Source of the DNA: Candidatus Kuenenia stuttgartensis
Lineage (GTDB): Bacteria; Planctomycetota; Planctomycetia; Isosphaerales; Isosphaeraceae
DNA: 60,504 nt
Assembly (NCBI GenBank): GCA_945865635.1
Contig: CAMBEP010000029.1
Location: 1 to 60,504 of the forward strand
Direction of reading: 5' to 3'
Position numbers and translations under genes: made by a program. The notes beneath the pieces are model-generated. The model did not search any database. It worked only from the letters and a program-made list of their open reading frames with translations, and had not been told where the DNA came from. Below are positions 7,546 through 17,785 of the stretch, piece after piece (positions within the stretch are counted from its first letter, which is position 1; each line of letters starts with the position of its first letter).

Positions 7546-10500
7546 ATGAAGCTTCTTCACTTCCGCGCCCTCTTGATGACTGCCGCCTCTCTGGCCGCCC
7601 TGGCTGGCACAAGCCTTGCCCAGGAATTAATCCCTCACGCGCAGGACGCCCCGCCAGGCCCGGCCCTCTCCCCGGCTGAGGCCATCGCCAAAATGCAAGT
7701 CCCTCCCGGGTTTGTGGTTGAGAGCGTTGTGGCCGAGCCAATGATCGTCAACCCGGTGGCCATGACGTTTGACGATGCCGGCCGGATCTGGATCACAGAA
7801 AGCCTGGAATATCCTCGACTTTCGGCTGGCAAAGGCCGGGACCGGATCAAAGTTCTTGAGGATACGGATCATGATGGGAAAACCGACAAAGTCACTGTTT
7901 TCGCGGAAGGTCTGAATATTCCGTCCGGTATCGCCATCGGCCATGGCGGGGTCTGGGTTGTCAATTCGCCCGACCTGCTTTTCATGAAGGATACCGACGG
8001 CGATGGCAAAGCCGATACGCAGGAAGTGATCGTGACCGGCTTCGGCCGCGACGACACCCACGAGCTGCCCAACAGCCTGACCTGGGGCCCGGATGGCTGG
8101 CTTTATGGTTGGAACGGGGTTTTTAATCGCTCCAAAATCAAATATCGTGGCAAGACTCACGATTTTACGGCCGCGATTTTTCGGATACACCCGAAGACCC
8201 GCGATTTTGAGCTGTTTTGCGAGGGGACTTCGAACCCTTGGGGCATCGCAGTGAATGGGGACGGGGAGTTGTTTGCAAGTGCTTGTGTGATTGATCACTT
8301 GTGGCATTTGACAGAATCCGGATATTATCACCGCCAGGGGGGGCCTTATCCGCCATTTACGTGGAAGCTGGAGTCGATTGTGGACCACGCCCACCAGAAG
8401 CGGGCGTATTGCGGGATCACATTTTTTGACGGTGCCAACTTTCCCAGTGCATATCGTCGCAAGTTGATGATGGGCAACATTCACGGCAATGCGATCAATC
8501 TGGACACAGTCGCCAAAAATGGATCCACCTACAGCGCCAAGTCACAAGACGACTTCCTGAAAGCCAACGACGCCTGGTTCATGCCCGTGGTCCAGAAAAC
8601 AGGCCCTGACGGTGCTCTTTACATCGTGGACTGGTATGACCGGTATCACTGTTATCAGGACGCCAATCGCGACCCGGCCGGCATCGACCGCCTGAAGGGC
8701 CGGATTTATCGAGTCAGATACGAAAAGAACAAGCTTCTGCCCGTTGAGGATCTGGCCAAAAAGAGTGGCCCCGAATTGGTGGCCATGCTGGGCCATGACA
8801 ACATTTATCATCGCGAGACGGCCCGTCGGATTTTGGTCGAGCGTGGGCTGGACGGCCAATCGGCTGCACTGGTGAAGCTTGTAAGCGATCAGGAGAGACC
8901 AAGGGATCAGCGTCTGAACGCCTTGTTCACCCTGGTTTCCGCGAATTCGGTGCCCGAGGCTGTGGCCCGGTTGTGGATTGACGATGCAGACTCTACAGTT
9001 CGAGCCTGGGTGGTACGTTATGCGGGATCGCTTGGCCAGAAGGCGTCGAAGCGGATTCAAGGCCGGATTCAGCAGCAGTCAGGCGATGCCAGCCCGGAGG
9101 TTGCTCTGCAAGTGGCGATTGCCTTGGGCAAATTTCAGGACTTCGACCCGATGCCAGGCTGGGCGGCGATTTTGCAGGAGCATGGGAAGGATAAGATCAT
9201 ACCCAGGATTGTATTTCGCAATATGGAGCCCCACTTGGTTGCGAATTCCAAGGATCTGCCGGTGATTTTGGGCGAGCTTGAATTGAAATCCAATCCGGGC
9301 GCCCGTGAAATCACGCCACGCATTTATGAGCGTCTGCTTTTCGCGCCCGAGCCTGATGGAGTGGCTTTGCCTTGGTTATTAAGCAAGATTCTTGACTCCG
9401 GCGATTCTGCGGCTGCCAATTATGCACTTCGAGCGACCACCCAGCGGCTCGCCAGCCTGGCCAGAGAGAAGCGTGGCCCATTAATGGCGGCGATCAAGCC
9501 GGCATTGGTGGGGCCATCTGTAGAGCGGCTTGGAAAGGATCATCCGACGAGCCGCGATGTGATCTTGATTCTGGCTCAGTCAGGAGATCAAAGGAGTCTG
9601 TCGGATCTCAGGGATTGGGTTGTCAGCCCGATTGCCAATGCAGAGCTTGGGGTCAGGGCGTGGGAGGTTTTGATGTTGCAGAGCGATGGCAAGGCGGCTA
9701 TGGATTTGGCACGATTGGTCATAGCGCCAGCCTCTGGCAAGCTTGAGCATGCCGCACGTGGTGAGTTCATTGCACGTCTGGGCATTCGCAACGAGCCGGA
9801 AGTGGCCGATTTTGTGATCGCTCAATACGATCAACTTGAGCCCAATAACAAGGGCAGGGCGATTCAGCTACTGACGGAGCGTCTGGCGTGGTCAAAGGTC
9901 TTGCTGACGAGCGTGGAATCAAAGAAACTGCCTTCCAATGCCGTGAATTTGAATCAGGTACGCCGATTGCAGGATTTTGGCGACAAGGCATTCAAGGATC
10001 GGGTGGCAAAGATCTGGGGGCGGGTGCGAACCGACCGCAACCCTCAGCGAGAGCTTGTTGTGAGCCAGATGAAGAACTTTCTCGAACGCACGCCCGGCGA
10101 CCCGTTTCAGGGTAAATCCGTATTTCAGAAGACCTGCTCGCAATGCCATAAGCTCTATGGCGAAGGGCAGGAAGTCGGCCCTGACCTGACCGGCAATGGG
10201 CGTAATAATTATGATCAGATGCTTTCCAATGTATTTGATCCCAATTTGGTGATCGGCGAAAATAATCAGGCCGCCATTGTTGCATTAAAAGACGGCCGAG
10301 CCCTCACCGGCTTGCTCGTGGGCGACAGCCCGGCGGAAATTCGCTTGAAGATGCAGGGCGGCACAGAAGAGGTGATCGCTCGCGCTCAGATCGAAGACTT
10401 TAAAAAGAGTCCTTTGAGCCTGATGCCTGAAAACCTTGAAACCTTGGTCAGTCCGCAGGAGCTGGCCGACCTGTTTGCCTATCTTTCACTGGACCGGCCC

Positions 10501-10578
10501 CCGGGCGATCCAAAAGCGAAACTTCTGCCGGGAGCCCCCGAGCCACGCAAACGTAGTGCAAAGCCTGCCGCGAATTGA
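7546..10578 (+). CDS. PVC-type membrane-bound dehydrogenase with HEAT region and C-terminal heme-binding domain
   Basis: The 1010-residue product has a signal peptide (residues 1-25), then a soluble dehydrogenase-type beta-propeller (about 50-400) with calcium-like loops DTDHDGKTD and DTDGDGKAD. A HEAT-like helical region follows (about 430-850). The C-terminus is the planctomycete/verrucomicrobial heme-binding domain, with CSQCH at about 864-868 followed by GPDLTGNGRN and DPNLVIG. This order is typical of a large paralogous family in Planctomycetota and Verrucomicrobiota, thought to oxidise sugars or other organic substrates in the periplasm and pass electrons to the attached heme. The substrate is unknown. 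The gene is monocistronic; no strong ribosome-binding site precedes the ATG. Confidence 0.9.
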   Translation: MKLLHFRALLMTAASLAALAGTSLAQELIPHAQDAPPGPALSPAEAIAKMQVPPGFVVESVVAEPMIVNPVAMTFDDAGRIWITESLEYPRLSAGKGRDRIKVLEDTDHDGKTDKVTVFAEGLNIPSGIAIGHGGVWVVNSPDLLFMKDTDGDGKADTQEVIVTGFGRDDTHELPNSLTWGPDGWLYGWNGVFNRSKIKYRGKTHDFTAAIFRIHPKTRDFELFCEGTSNPWGIAVNGDGELFASACVIDHLWHLTESGYYHRQGGPYPPFTWKLESIVDHAHQKRAYCGITFFDGANFPSAYRRKLMMGNIHGNAINLDTVAKNGSTYSAKSQDDFLKANDAWFMPVVQKTGPDGALYIVDWYDRYHCYQDANRDPAGIDRLKGRIYRVRYEKNKLLPVEDLAKKSGPELVAMLGHDNIYHRETARRILVERGLDGQSAALVKLVSDQERPRDQRLNALFTLVSANSVPEAVARLWIDDADSTVRAWVVRYAGSLGQKASKRIQGRIQQQSGDASPEVALQVAIALGKFQDFDPMPGWAAILQEHGKDKIIPRIVFRNMEPHLVANSKDLPVILGELELKSNPGAREITPRIYERLLFAPEPDGVALPWLLSKILDSGDSAAANYALRATTQRLASLAREKRGPLMAAIKPALVGPSVERLGKDHPTSRDVILILAQSGDQRSLSDLRDWVVSPIANAELGVRAWEVLMLQSDGKAAMDLARLVIAPASGKLEHAARGEFIARLGIRNEPEVADFVIAQYDQLEPNNKGRAIQLLTERLAWSKVLLTSVESKKLPSNAVNLNQVRRLQDFGDKAFKDRVAKIWGRVRTDRNPQRELVVSQMKNFLERTPGDPFQGKSVFQKTCSQCHKLYGEGQEVGPDLTGNGRNNYDQMLSNVFDPNLVIGENNQAAIVALKDGRALTGLLVGDSPAEIRLKMQGGTEEVIARAQIEDFKKSPLSLMPENLETLVSPQELADLFAYLSLDRPPGDPKAKLLPGAPEPRKRSAKPAAN

Positions 10579-10792
10579 TAAGGTCAGAATTTCAAGCTCA
10601 AAAGGGGCCCATTTATTCTGAACGGCTGCGCGTATTTTACAATCGCCGGATGCTGAAGACTGACGGCTGTAATTGGCCAGAATCGACAGCTCCGGCAGTT
10701 TTTTTTTGTATTTTCAGGCCATTAATCGACCGACGACTGCATTTTGGGAGCAGATTCGGTTGAATTTCGCGAGTTTCAGGGTGTGGGCTGGT

Positions 10793-11695
10793 TCATAGTT
10801 CTGCCAAGGCTCTGACCGACTTTGTAAAATCAAGCCATTGATCACCGATTTCTGACTTGAGCCAGTCGGCAGTGAAGACTTCAATAGATTGTGGGGATTC
10901 GAACTGAATATGGAGATTGTTGAGTTCGTGAATGAGCGATTGCAGCAATCGGCCATTTTGCCATTCTGCCAAAGCCGCAGTGATCGCCCAGCAGGCTGCA
11001 TAATCCTGATGGTTGGGTAGCGGGTTTTTAATTAAATCACGTCTTAGGAAGGCATTTAATTCCAAAATTGGCGACGTTGTTTTCCAGGCTTTGGCGCGAT
11101 CTTGATTTGTGGATCCGAAGCGGTTGGCAAGTGGTGCGGGATTTTTGGCCATGGGGCCTTTTTGAGTCGGATTTGGTGGTGATTTGTCGGCAGTATGATC
11201 GCCGAGCAGGGCCAATCCTTCATGCAGCCATCGCGGCCAGGCATCCCAGGCAGGACAAAGTCGGGACTTGAGTGTGATCAGGTGAATGGACTCATGGGCG
11301 ATGACAACCTGGGGGTTGATTTCTTTCAATTCGCCGGGGTCGCACAGGATCAGGGAAACCCATCTTACAGGATGTGTAACTCCGAAGCTTCCGGAGAGTC
11401 CGCCAAGGCCTTCTTTTGTGAGATAGGCTTCATAGGGTTTTTTGTTTGAGAATAATCCAACGGCCAGAAATGGAGGCTTTGGCGGGGTCGGGATGTCGAG
11501 TTTTTCGAGCCAGTCCCGCAGTTTTTGGGCAATGGATTCGATGGTTTGCAGGGCATCTTCAGCAATTCTCAACGAAAGGCCTGATGCGGCGACAACACAG
11601 GTGTTTTGGGTGTTGATGGTATTGCCACCGGCCCCAATTTGATTTTTGAGGTGATCCAGAGATCGCAATTCGTTGGGTGTCGGGTTGACGATCAT
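10793..11695 (-). CDS. Gluzincin-like putative metallopeptidase
   Basis: The 300-residue product contains HESIH at residues 134-138, a match to the zinc-peptidase HExxH motif. Twenty-one residues beyond the second histidine comes WLHEGLAL, whose Glu159 fits the third zinc ligand of gluzincins (Peptidase_MA-like, DUF1570-type proteins of planctomycetes). The N-terminal ~120 residues form an alpha/beta domain typical of this group. No signal peptide is evident at the ATG at 11695, so the protein is cytoplasmic or its true start is missed. It is divergent from the gamma-glutamyltransferase gene, with about 195 bp between them. Substrate unknown; catalytic function is inferred from the motif only. 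Confidence 0.65.
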   Translation of the reverse strand: MIVNPTPNELRSLDHLKNQIGAGGNTINTQNTCVVAASGLSLRIAEDALQTIESIAQKLRDWLEKLDIPTPPKPPFLAVGLFSNKKPYEAYLTKEGLGGLSGSFGVTHPVRWVSLILCDPGELKEINPQVVIAHESIHLITLKSRLCPAWDAWPRWLHEGLALLGDHTADKSPPNPTQKGPMAKNPAPLANRFGSTNQDRAKAWKTTSPILELNAFLRRDLIKNPLPNHQDYAACWAITAALAEWQNGRLLQSLIHELNNLHIQFESPQSIEVFTADWLKSEIGDQWLDFTKSVRALAEL

Positions 11696-11889
11696 GAGTT
11701 TGGGCCGTCAGGGTTTCTGAATTCAGCCAAATTTCTGACGAAAGAGACTCGACACGCTCAGTCCGGCGATTTACTCTGGATTGTATCGCGTGCAATCAGA
11801 GTTGGCTTGATCGTCGCCAAATTGGTTGCCAAGTCAAGATCAATCTGCCACTTCCATGCACTGTTAGCCAATTCTGAAAGTCCAGGCCC

Positions 11890-13551
11890 ATGACATTCAA
11901 CTTGCATCGAAAACCGCTCTTGCCTTGGATTTTCTTAGGTTTGATCACATTTTTGCCGATGGCCAAGGCAGACGACAAGCCTGCAAGTTGGCATGCCGAA
12001 GGCCGCAGTGGAGCGGTTGCCGCAGGTGGCAAGGCTGCGGTTGCTGCCGGTATGGCGATTTTGAAGAGCGGCGGGAATGCCGTCGATGCCGCTGCCGCGA
12101 CCCTTTTGGCCCTGGGGGTGACAGACTCAAAAAGCTATTGCCTGGGCGGTGAAATTCCGATCATTATTTATGACGCCAAGAGAAATATTACAGAAGTTCT
12201 TGTTGGTCAGGGTGTTGCACCACGTTTGGCGACGCGGGAATTCTTTTTGAAGCAGCCGGACGGAATACCTTCCACGGGACTTTTGAGTGCGACGGTGCCG
12301 GCATCGATTGATGTGATCATCACAGCACTTGAGCGGCATGGATCCAAGCGATTCACGGACGTGGCAGAACCGACACTGAAACTTCTTGAATCGCCGACGG
12401 AGACTTGGCACAAGGATTTGCACAAAACATTGAAGGCCATGTGCGAAGCGGAAATGCAGCATAAAGACCGAATGTTGGGTCTTCGGGCTGTGTCGGATTA
12501 TTTTTATCGAGGGCCAGTGGCTCGTGCAATTGATCAATTTTGTCGGGAGAATGGCGGGTTGCTGCGATATGAGGATATGGCCAAACATCATACGGCAGTG
12601 GAACAGCCTGTGACCGTGGATTACCGTGGCTTCAAGATTGTCAAGTGCGGGATTTGGACACAAGGGCCAGCCCTTCTGGAAGCGTTGCAATTACTGGACG
12701 GATTTCAGATGGAGAAATTTTTGCCTGGTTCGGCAGATGCCATCCACCTTCAGGCCGAAGCTTTGAAGCTGGGTTTTGCCGACCGGGACGATTATTTTGC
12801 GGACCCGCACTTTGCCCAGGTGCCTGATATGAAAGATCTGCTTGACCCGGAATATGCCAATGCCAGGCGGAGCCTGATCCAGATGGAAAGGGCGTCGAGG
12901 GAGCGAATTCCGGGCGACCCGAAGCTTAAAAGGGCGCGTCGTGGAATTCCGCCCGTTTCCGCTGGGAATGGTGGGCCGGCATTGGATACGACAACCTGCG
13001 TTACGGCCGATTCCCTGGGTAATATGGTGGCATCCACACCCAGCGGATGGTCGGGCGTAGTGGCAGGCGAGACGGGGATCTGGCTGGGAACTCGGCTTCA
13101 GAGCTTTAGTCTGGATGCCAGTTCGCCGAATGTTCTGGTGCCTGGCAAACTGCCAAGAATCACATTGACACCCACCATGATTATGCAGTCAGGCAAAGCG
13201 GTTGGGGTGATTTCAGTGGCGGGTGGCGATGGTCAGGAGCAAGCTGGAATTCAGATGGTGACCAACCTGATTGATTTCAAGATGACCCCTGAGGCGGCCG
13301 TCAAGCTCGGGCGGTTTCATACGGATCACCTTGTGGGTTCGTTCCGCCAGACCCCACCCAAGCTGGGATCTTTGACCCTTGATGAAACCATTACCGATGA
13401 GGTGGCCGCAGAGTTGGTCAATCGTGGTCATGTGGTGAATCGCCAGAATGGAGCGCTTTCGCATCCAGTGGTGATCTGGAGGAACCCTGAGACTGGCTTG
13501 ATGAAGGCGGCGGGGGACCCAAGGGCCAGGCGTAATGCCATGGCCTATTGA
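11890..13551 (+). CDS. Gamma-glutamyltransferase family protein
   Basis: The 553-residue precursor starts with a signal peptide (hydrophobic core LLPWIFLGLITFLPM). It follows the gamma-glutamyltranspeptidase fold: GKAAVAAGMAILKSGGNAVDAAAA near the N-terminus, YCLGGE, then the autoprocessing site LDTTTCVTAD at about 365-373. There a threonine becomes the N-terminal nucleophile of the small subunit, followed by SLGNMVASTPS. The enzyme family cleaves or transfers the gamma-glutamyl group of glutathione and related compounds, in the periplasm when exported. The large-subunit/small-subunit ratio fits the family. The neighbour downstream is a small exported protein 38 bp away, possibly in the same transcript. 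Confidence 0.85.
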   Translation: MTFNLHRKPLLPWIFLGLITFLPMAKADDKPASWHAEGRSGAVAAGGKAAVAAGMAILKSGGNAVDAAAATLLALGVTDSKSYCLGGEIPIIIYDAKRNITEVLVGQGVAPRLATREFFLKQPDGIPSTGLLSATVPASIDVIITALERHGSKRFTDVAEPTLKLLESPTETWHKDLHKTLKAMCEAEMQHKDRMLGLRAVSDYFYRGPVARAIDQFCRENGGLLRYEDMAKHHTAVEQPVTVDYRGFKIVKCGIWTQGPALLEALQLLDGFQMEKFLPGSADAIHLQAEALKLGFADRDDYFADPHFAQVPDMKDLLDPEYANARRSLIQMERASRERIPGDPKLKRARRGIPPVSAGNGGPALDTTTCVTADSLGNMVASTPSGWSGVVAGETGIWLGTRLQSFSLDASSPNVLVPGKLPRITLTPTMIMQSGKAVGVISVAGGDGQEQAGIQMVTNLIDFKMTPEAAVKLGRFHTDHLVGSFRQTPPKLGSLTLDETITDEVAAELVNRGHVVNRQNGALSHPVVIWRNPETGLMKAAGDPRARRNAMAY

Positions 13552-13589
13552 TCAAAAAAGGTCGAATTTAGAGATCGAGGCTCAAAAGA

Positions 13590-14132
13590 ATGCAAGCGAT
13601 TTTCAGGCAAGCCTTGGTGGTCTGTATTTGGAGCCTCATTCTGATCTCATCGGCTTTTGGTCAGGTGTTGACCGAGGAATTTCGATTGACAGACGCTGTG
13701 GTGTGCAAATCCGTGAAAGGGTTGCGCGATTACGAGCGTCTTGATCCGCCGGAATTGACCACTTATGACAAGCTGATTGTCTATACGGAGCCATCGGGAT
13801 ATGCGACCAGAATGGTCGACAGGCAACGTAAGGCGGCCTTCATTCAAAATGCTGTTCTGAGGGCCAAAGGCTTGAAAAAGCCAATATTTGAGCGCAAGGA
13901 ACTTTACCGGTTTGAGCCCGAGGTGAAGGCTGACGGAGATCTGTTTTATCTATCGGCTTCCATAGGCTTTAAGAATTTACCGCCCGGAGAATACACACTT
14001 GAGCTTGAGACGGTGGACCTGGCGTCAAGCCCTGAGCAGAAGGTGGCCCAGACCATACAATTCCGCATCATTCCAGCCACAGATGATCAAGAGCACGGGG
14101 CTGAGAAGCAAGCCCTGAAGCACAAGAAATAG
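13590..14132 (+). CDS. Small exported protein of unknown function
   Basis: The 180-residue product has a clear signal peptide (MQAIFRQALVVCIWSLILIS then AFGQ) and a mature region of about 155 residues. Beta-strand-rich segments such as YDKLIVYTEPSGYATR and LFYLSASIGFKNLPPGEYTLEL look like an immunoglobulin-like or carbohydrate-contact domain. The tail is charged (HGAEKQALKHKK). I do not recognise the family. It lies 38 bp after the gamma-glutamyltransferase gene on the same strand and probably shares its transcript. It converges on the DevB-like gene with 28 bp between. Confidence 0.7.
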   Translation: MQAIFRQALVVCIWSLILISSAFGQVLTEEFRLTDAVVCKSVKGLRDYERLDPPELTTYDKLIVYTEPSGYATRMVDRQRKAAFIQNAVLRAKGLKKPIFERKELYRFEPEVKADGDLFYLSASIGFKNLPPGEYTLELETVDLASSPEQKVAQTIQFRIIPATDDQEHGAEKQALKHKK

Positions 14133-14160
14133 TGGCAGCTTTCAAACGAGCCTTGAAGAG

Positions 14161-15333
14161 TCAGTTGGGCTTGGCGGTTGCGGATGCTTTTGCGGTTGGA
14201 TTGGCGTTTGGATCCGAAGGGCCGTTAGCAGTCTTGTTTTGGTCGGCATTGAATCGTGATTTGGCGGCATCAAAGGGCTTGGCCTCGATAAAGACATCCA
14301 TCTGCTGGCCGACATAAAGCTCGCCGCGTTTCACGGTTTTTGGCAGGGTGTAAATCACCTGAAGGACTCGGGTGTCGATCCGTTCGGAATTTTCGCCGGT
14401 CAGGTTTCGCTTGGGTATGACATAGGGGTCAATCCGATAGGGAGTGACGGGAAAAACGGGATCGCTTCGGCCCTTAAGATAAGCGAAGGCCTTGGCCTTG
14501 GAATCAAAGCGATCGAGGTCCTGCTCGTCGATATCGACCCTAAGGTGTAGAGTGCCCGTGTTGCCAAGCACCAGCAGGGGTTCGCGGTTGATCTGGGCCG
14601 CAAATTGGCCGGGGCGAACATTGACCTGAAGCACTTGGCCAAGTGCAAGTGCCTGTACTGTATGACGTTCAAGGTCGACTCTAGCGGCTTCGACATTGGC
14701 TTTTGCACTGAGGATTTCCGCTTCGGAGATCGCAATTTCACGATCCCAACTACCGGCCTTCAGTTTTGCCAGTTCGGCGACAGCCTTGTCTCTGGCGGCT
14801 TGAGCCACCGAAAAAGCATAGCGGTCTCGATCGTAATCGCTTTGACTGATCGACCCACGCTGGATCAGCCGCTGGGCACGTTGCCAGGCTGCGTCGGCAT
14901 CGGCAAGCCTGGCACCGGCTTCTTTGACGAAGGCTTCGGCAGGCGGGAGGTCTTCTTTACGAGGAAAATTCTTGAGGCGATCGAGCTGGGCTTGTGCGAC
15001 AACGAGCTTGGATTCACTGGCTTTGAGATCGGCTTTTGACTGGCGATCATCCAAGCGAAACAAAGGCTGGCCAAGAATCACGGTATCATCCACTTTGACA
15101 AGCACTTCCGCCACAACACCCGGAATGTTGGTGCCAATCAGGATGTTTTCTGACATGGCCTCCACCACACCTGTTGCGGAAACAGGTGAAGGGATGGGGG
15201 ATTTGCCCACAATGGGCATCGGTGGATCCTGCCTGGGTGGGCTGGCAGGTGGCGACTTGCGGAGCTCAAGCACCACAACGATTGCAAGAATAATTCCTGA
15301 GATGGAGAGAAGAGTGAACAGCCAGCGAATCAT
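14161..15333 (-). CDS. Membrane fusion protein of an ABC exporter (DevB/HlyD-like)
   Basis: The 390-residue product has one N-terminal transmembrane helix (residues 4-24) and a Pro-rich linker. A biotinyl-lipoyl-like half motif (NIPGVVAEVLVKVDDTVILGQPLFRLDD) is followed by a long coiled-coil hairpin (about 105-210) and a beta-barrel region. This is the periplasmic adaptor of tripartite exporters. It is the last gene of a three-gene set on the minus strand in the order permease, ATPase, adaptor, which matches the cyanobacterial devC-devA-devB type module. In the best known case DevBCA exports glycolipids; here the substrate is unknown. The last ~35 residues are low-complexity (Ala/Asn/Lys/Pro). 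Confidence 0.8.
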   Translation of the reverse strand: MIRWLFTLLSISGIILAIVVVLELRKSPPASPPRQDPPMPIVGKSPIPSPVSATGVVEAMSENILIGTNIPGVVAEVLVKVDDTVILGQPLFRLDDRQSKADLKASESKLVVAQAQLDRLKNFPRKEDLPPAEAFVKEAGARLADADAAWQRAQRLIQRGSISQSDYDRDRYAFSVAQAARDKAVAELAKLKAGSWDREIAISEAEILSAKANVEAARVDLERHTVQALALGQVLQVNVRPGQFAAQINREPLLVLGNTGTLHLRVDIDEQDLDRFDSKAKAFAYLKGRSDPVFPVTPYRIDPYVIPKRNLTGENSERIDTRVLQVIYTLPKTVKRGELYVGQQMDVFIEAKPFDAAKSRFNADQNKTANGPSDPNANPTAKASATAKPN

Positions 15334-15416
15334 CGAACGTCACTCCATTCCTGAAAAATCATGGATCTGTTGCGAAGCATCGGATTGAGCCTCAAAAAAC
15401 CATTCAAGGTAGCGGT

Positions 15417-16187
15417 TTATGGTATCTCTATGGTGGCTGGGATTGGTCTTCCGGAGCCGTCGACAATCGATTCAATATGTCCGTCGTCCATATGAGCCAC
15501 GCGGTCGCCCAGAGGGAAGATCCGATTGTCGTGTGTGACTACGATCACGGCCCGATCATCGGAAACCGCCAATTCGCGAATCAGCTTCATGACAATCATG
15601 CCTGTTTCATGATCCAAAGCGGCAGTGGGCTCGTCGCATACAAGAATTTTTGGCTTGTGTATCAAAGCCCGGGCAATGGCAACACGCTGTTGCTGACCGC
15701 CTGAGAGCTGATTGGGGCGGGAATGGGTCCGCTTGCCGAGCCCAAGCTGGCCGAGCAATTCAGACGCCGCTTTGACAGCTTTTAGTCGGGGAACACCTTG
15801 AATCAGAAGCGGGACAGCGGCATTTTCCGCTGCGGTTAAAGCTGGAAGCAGGTTGTATTGCTGGAAGACGAAGCCCACATTCAGCGCGCGATATCGGGTT
15901 TTGGCTCTGTCGGACATACTTGTGATCGACTCGCCGAAGATCGAAACTGTCCCTTGATCCGCATTGAGAATTCCGGCAACGACAGAAATCAGAGTCGTTT
16001 TGCCGCAGCCAGAGGGCCCAACAAGCATGGCGACTTCCTGAGCCGCCACATCCCAGGTGACCCCCCTGAGCGCTTCAACGGCTTGCTCGCCTTTACCAAA
16101 CTGTTTTTTGATCCCGGAGATGCGAACAGCAAGCCGCTTGCCGTGCCCCAATGGAATATCAGTGGTTGTGGCGGATTGGGGTTCCAA
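15417..16187 (-). CDS. ABC transporter ATPase (DevA/LolD-like)
   Basis: The 256-residue ATPase has all catalytic motifs: Walker A GPSGCGKTT (57-65), the Q-loop in FVFQQYNLLPALT, signature LSGGQQQR, Walker B ILVCDEPTAALD and the switch histidine in VVTHDNR. The sequence fits the MacB/LolD/DevA class, which powers mechanotransmission permeases. The first possible start is a TTG at 16187; an in-frame stop lies just upstream, so the true start is TTG or a later codon. It sits between the permease gene (61 bp upstream) and the adaptor gene (84 bp downstream). Confidence 0.88.
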   Translation of the reverse strand: MEPQSATTTDIPLGHGKRLAVRISGIKKQFGKGEQAVEALRGVTWDVAAQEVAMLVGPSGCGKTTLISVVAGILNADQGTVSIFGESITSMSDRAKTRYRALNVGFVFQQYNLLPALTAAENAAVPLLIQGVPRLKAVKAASELLGQLGLGKRTHSRPNQLSGGQQQRVAIARALIHKPKILVCDEPTAALDHETGMIVMKLIRELAVSDDRAVIVVTHDNRIFPLGDRVAHMDDGHIESIVDGSGRPIPATIEIP

Positions 16188-16247
16188 ATTCGATCCAGAG
16201 CCTCAGCAAGATTCGTTGTGACATGACGTGTCCGTTTTGGGCACAGA

Positions 16248-17597
16248 TTATCCACGAAAAACAATGGCGGGTTCGAGCAAAATCACTTTGAGCACGCTCA
16301 AGAGACTTGCCAGAGTGCATATGATGATGGTTGCACCGGCATCCAGCAATAGTAGGTATCGGTGCGTATAGAAAGCCAGTTCGCTATTTTGGCCACGATT
16401 GGCCATGCCGAACAGGGTGGCCCCGCCCACACCGAGACCATAACCGAGAAACCCCACCAGGGCCGCTTGCAGCAGGACCATGCCAACAATGCGCAAGTTG
16501 CCCACGCCCATGGCCTTGAGTGCGCCAAACTGGCGGATGTTTTCAAGCGTGAATGAGTAAAACATCTGGCCTGCAATGGCCGTTCCGACGATGAACCCGA
16601 GAATCACCGTGGTCATGAAGTTGATCGGAATTCCCGTGTATCTGAGGTAATAATTGATCGTTTTCTCAACGAATTGATCGGTTGTCAGTGCAGAAAGGCC
16701 GGATTGCTCCCGAATCCGTCGAGCAACATCAAGCGGATTTTGTCCGGGCATCACTTTTACAAGTACATAGCTCAAAAGTTTACGCTCTCGCGGGACAAAT
16801 TCCTTGGCTCGGCTGAATGTGGTGTAAATCACCGCATTTGACTGAAATGTTCGCGAAGCATCGCATACACCGACCACCTCAGCCCTGTGCTCGTTCATTT
16901 CCATCTCAAAAAGTACCGGCGAATTTTGCGATGCAGTTCCCAGCCCAATGGGCTCTAAGTCCTTATCAGAATTCGGCTCAGACATCGGCGAAGCCTGTTT
17001 TCGGCGCGTCAGTGCCGCCAGGGTTGACTTGAATTGGCCTGGCGAATCAATGAGATTCAAACCCTGACGCGGAAATAGCTTGCGCAGACCTACCCTGTCC
17101 ACTATGATTGAGTTCGGGCGATGCAGGTCCTCAATATCGCCTGTAAACATACTGGCTGGTTCACCCACCAGCGAGTTGTCATCAAGGCCAATCAGAATGA
17201 CCTGTTCGGTCACGTCCACCCGCTTGCCAGTCGATTTGTCAATAAATGAGAGTTTGGCCCGGGCAATGCCTTTATACAGAGGAACCGCCCACTTGATACC
17301 GTCAACCCCACGAACCAGCCCCAACTGCTTTTCAAGCATCGGTTTGACGTCATCAATAAATTGTACGGACGGGTCCATCACCCAGAGATCAGCCCCTCTC
17401 AGGTCATAAATCTGAGCGCAGGTTCGTAACATGAGACCCCAAAAAATGGAGCCTTGTTGCATGATCAGGGCTGAGGCAAATGCAAGCCCGAAGACAATGC
17501 CAATAAACTTGGCGCGATCACCGGTCAGCATTTTAATGGCGATCCAGCCCACAATTTCTCCAAAGTTAGAAAAGAGTTCAGGTTTAGCTGGAAGCAT
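16248..17597 (-). CDS. ABC transporter permease (DevC/FtsX-type)
   Basis: The 449-residue product has an N-terminal membrane helix (about 30-55), a large periplasmic domain of about 250 residues, and three C-terminal helices (about 315-340, 360-390 and 415-440). This is the layout of MacB/FtsX/DevC permeases. The N-terminal phrase KMLTGDRAKFIGIVFGLAFA and the following DLRGADLWVMDPS are characteristic of DevC. It is first in the DevCAB-like operon. The likely promoter region is at 17600-17780, between this gene and the repeat island. Confidence 0.82.
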   Translation of the reverse strand: MLPAKPELFSNFGEIVGWIAIKMLTGDRAKFIGIVFGLAFASALIMQQGSIFWGLMLRTCAQIYDLRGADLWVMDPSVQFIDDVKPMLEKQLGLVRGVDGIKWAVPLYKGIARAKLSFIDKSTGKRVDVTEQVILIGLDDNSLVGEPASMFTGDIEDLHRPNSIIVDRVGLRKLFPRQGLNLIDSPGQFKSTLAALTRRKQASPMSEPNSDKDLEPIGLGTASQNSPVLFEMEMNEHRAEVVGVCDASRTFQSNAVIYTTFSRAKEFVPRERKLLSYVLVKVMPGQNPLDVARRIREQSGLSALTTDQFVEKTINYYLRYTGIPINFMTTVILGFIVGTAIAGQMFYSFTLENIRQFGALKAMGVGNLRIVGMVLLQAALVGFLGYGLGVGGATLFGMANRGQNSELAFYTHRYLLLLDAGATIIICTLASLLSVLKVILLEPAIVFRG

Positions 17598-17785
17598 GAC
17601 ACATCACACTGGGAGACCTCAAAAGTATATCCGAATCAGCAAAATGAGCCAGATATTAATCTGGCGGATTCGTCCGGTTTTGCTGAGATTCCACAAGATT
17701 TAACAATTGCAGCGATCAGGATGACTGATTTTGAACTGAATTGGTTAGGAACAGGCCAAGTATAACCTACTCAATTGGTGAGACT
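17598..17785. other. Upstream region of the DevC-like gene
   Basis: No gene. This short AT-rich stretch should hold the promoter of the minus-strand exporter operon. No clear -10/-35 pair can be called with confidence. The repeat island begins at 17786. Confidence 0.4.
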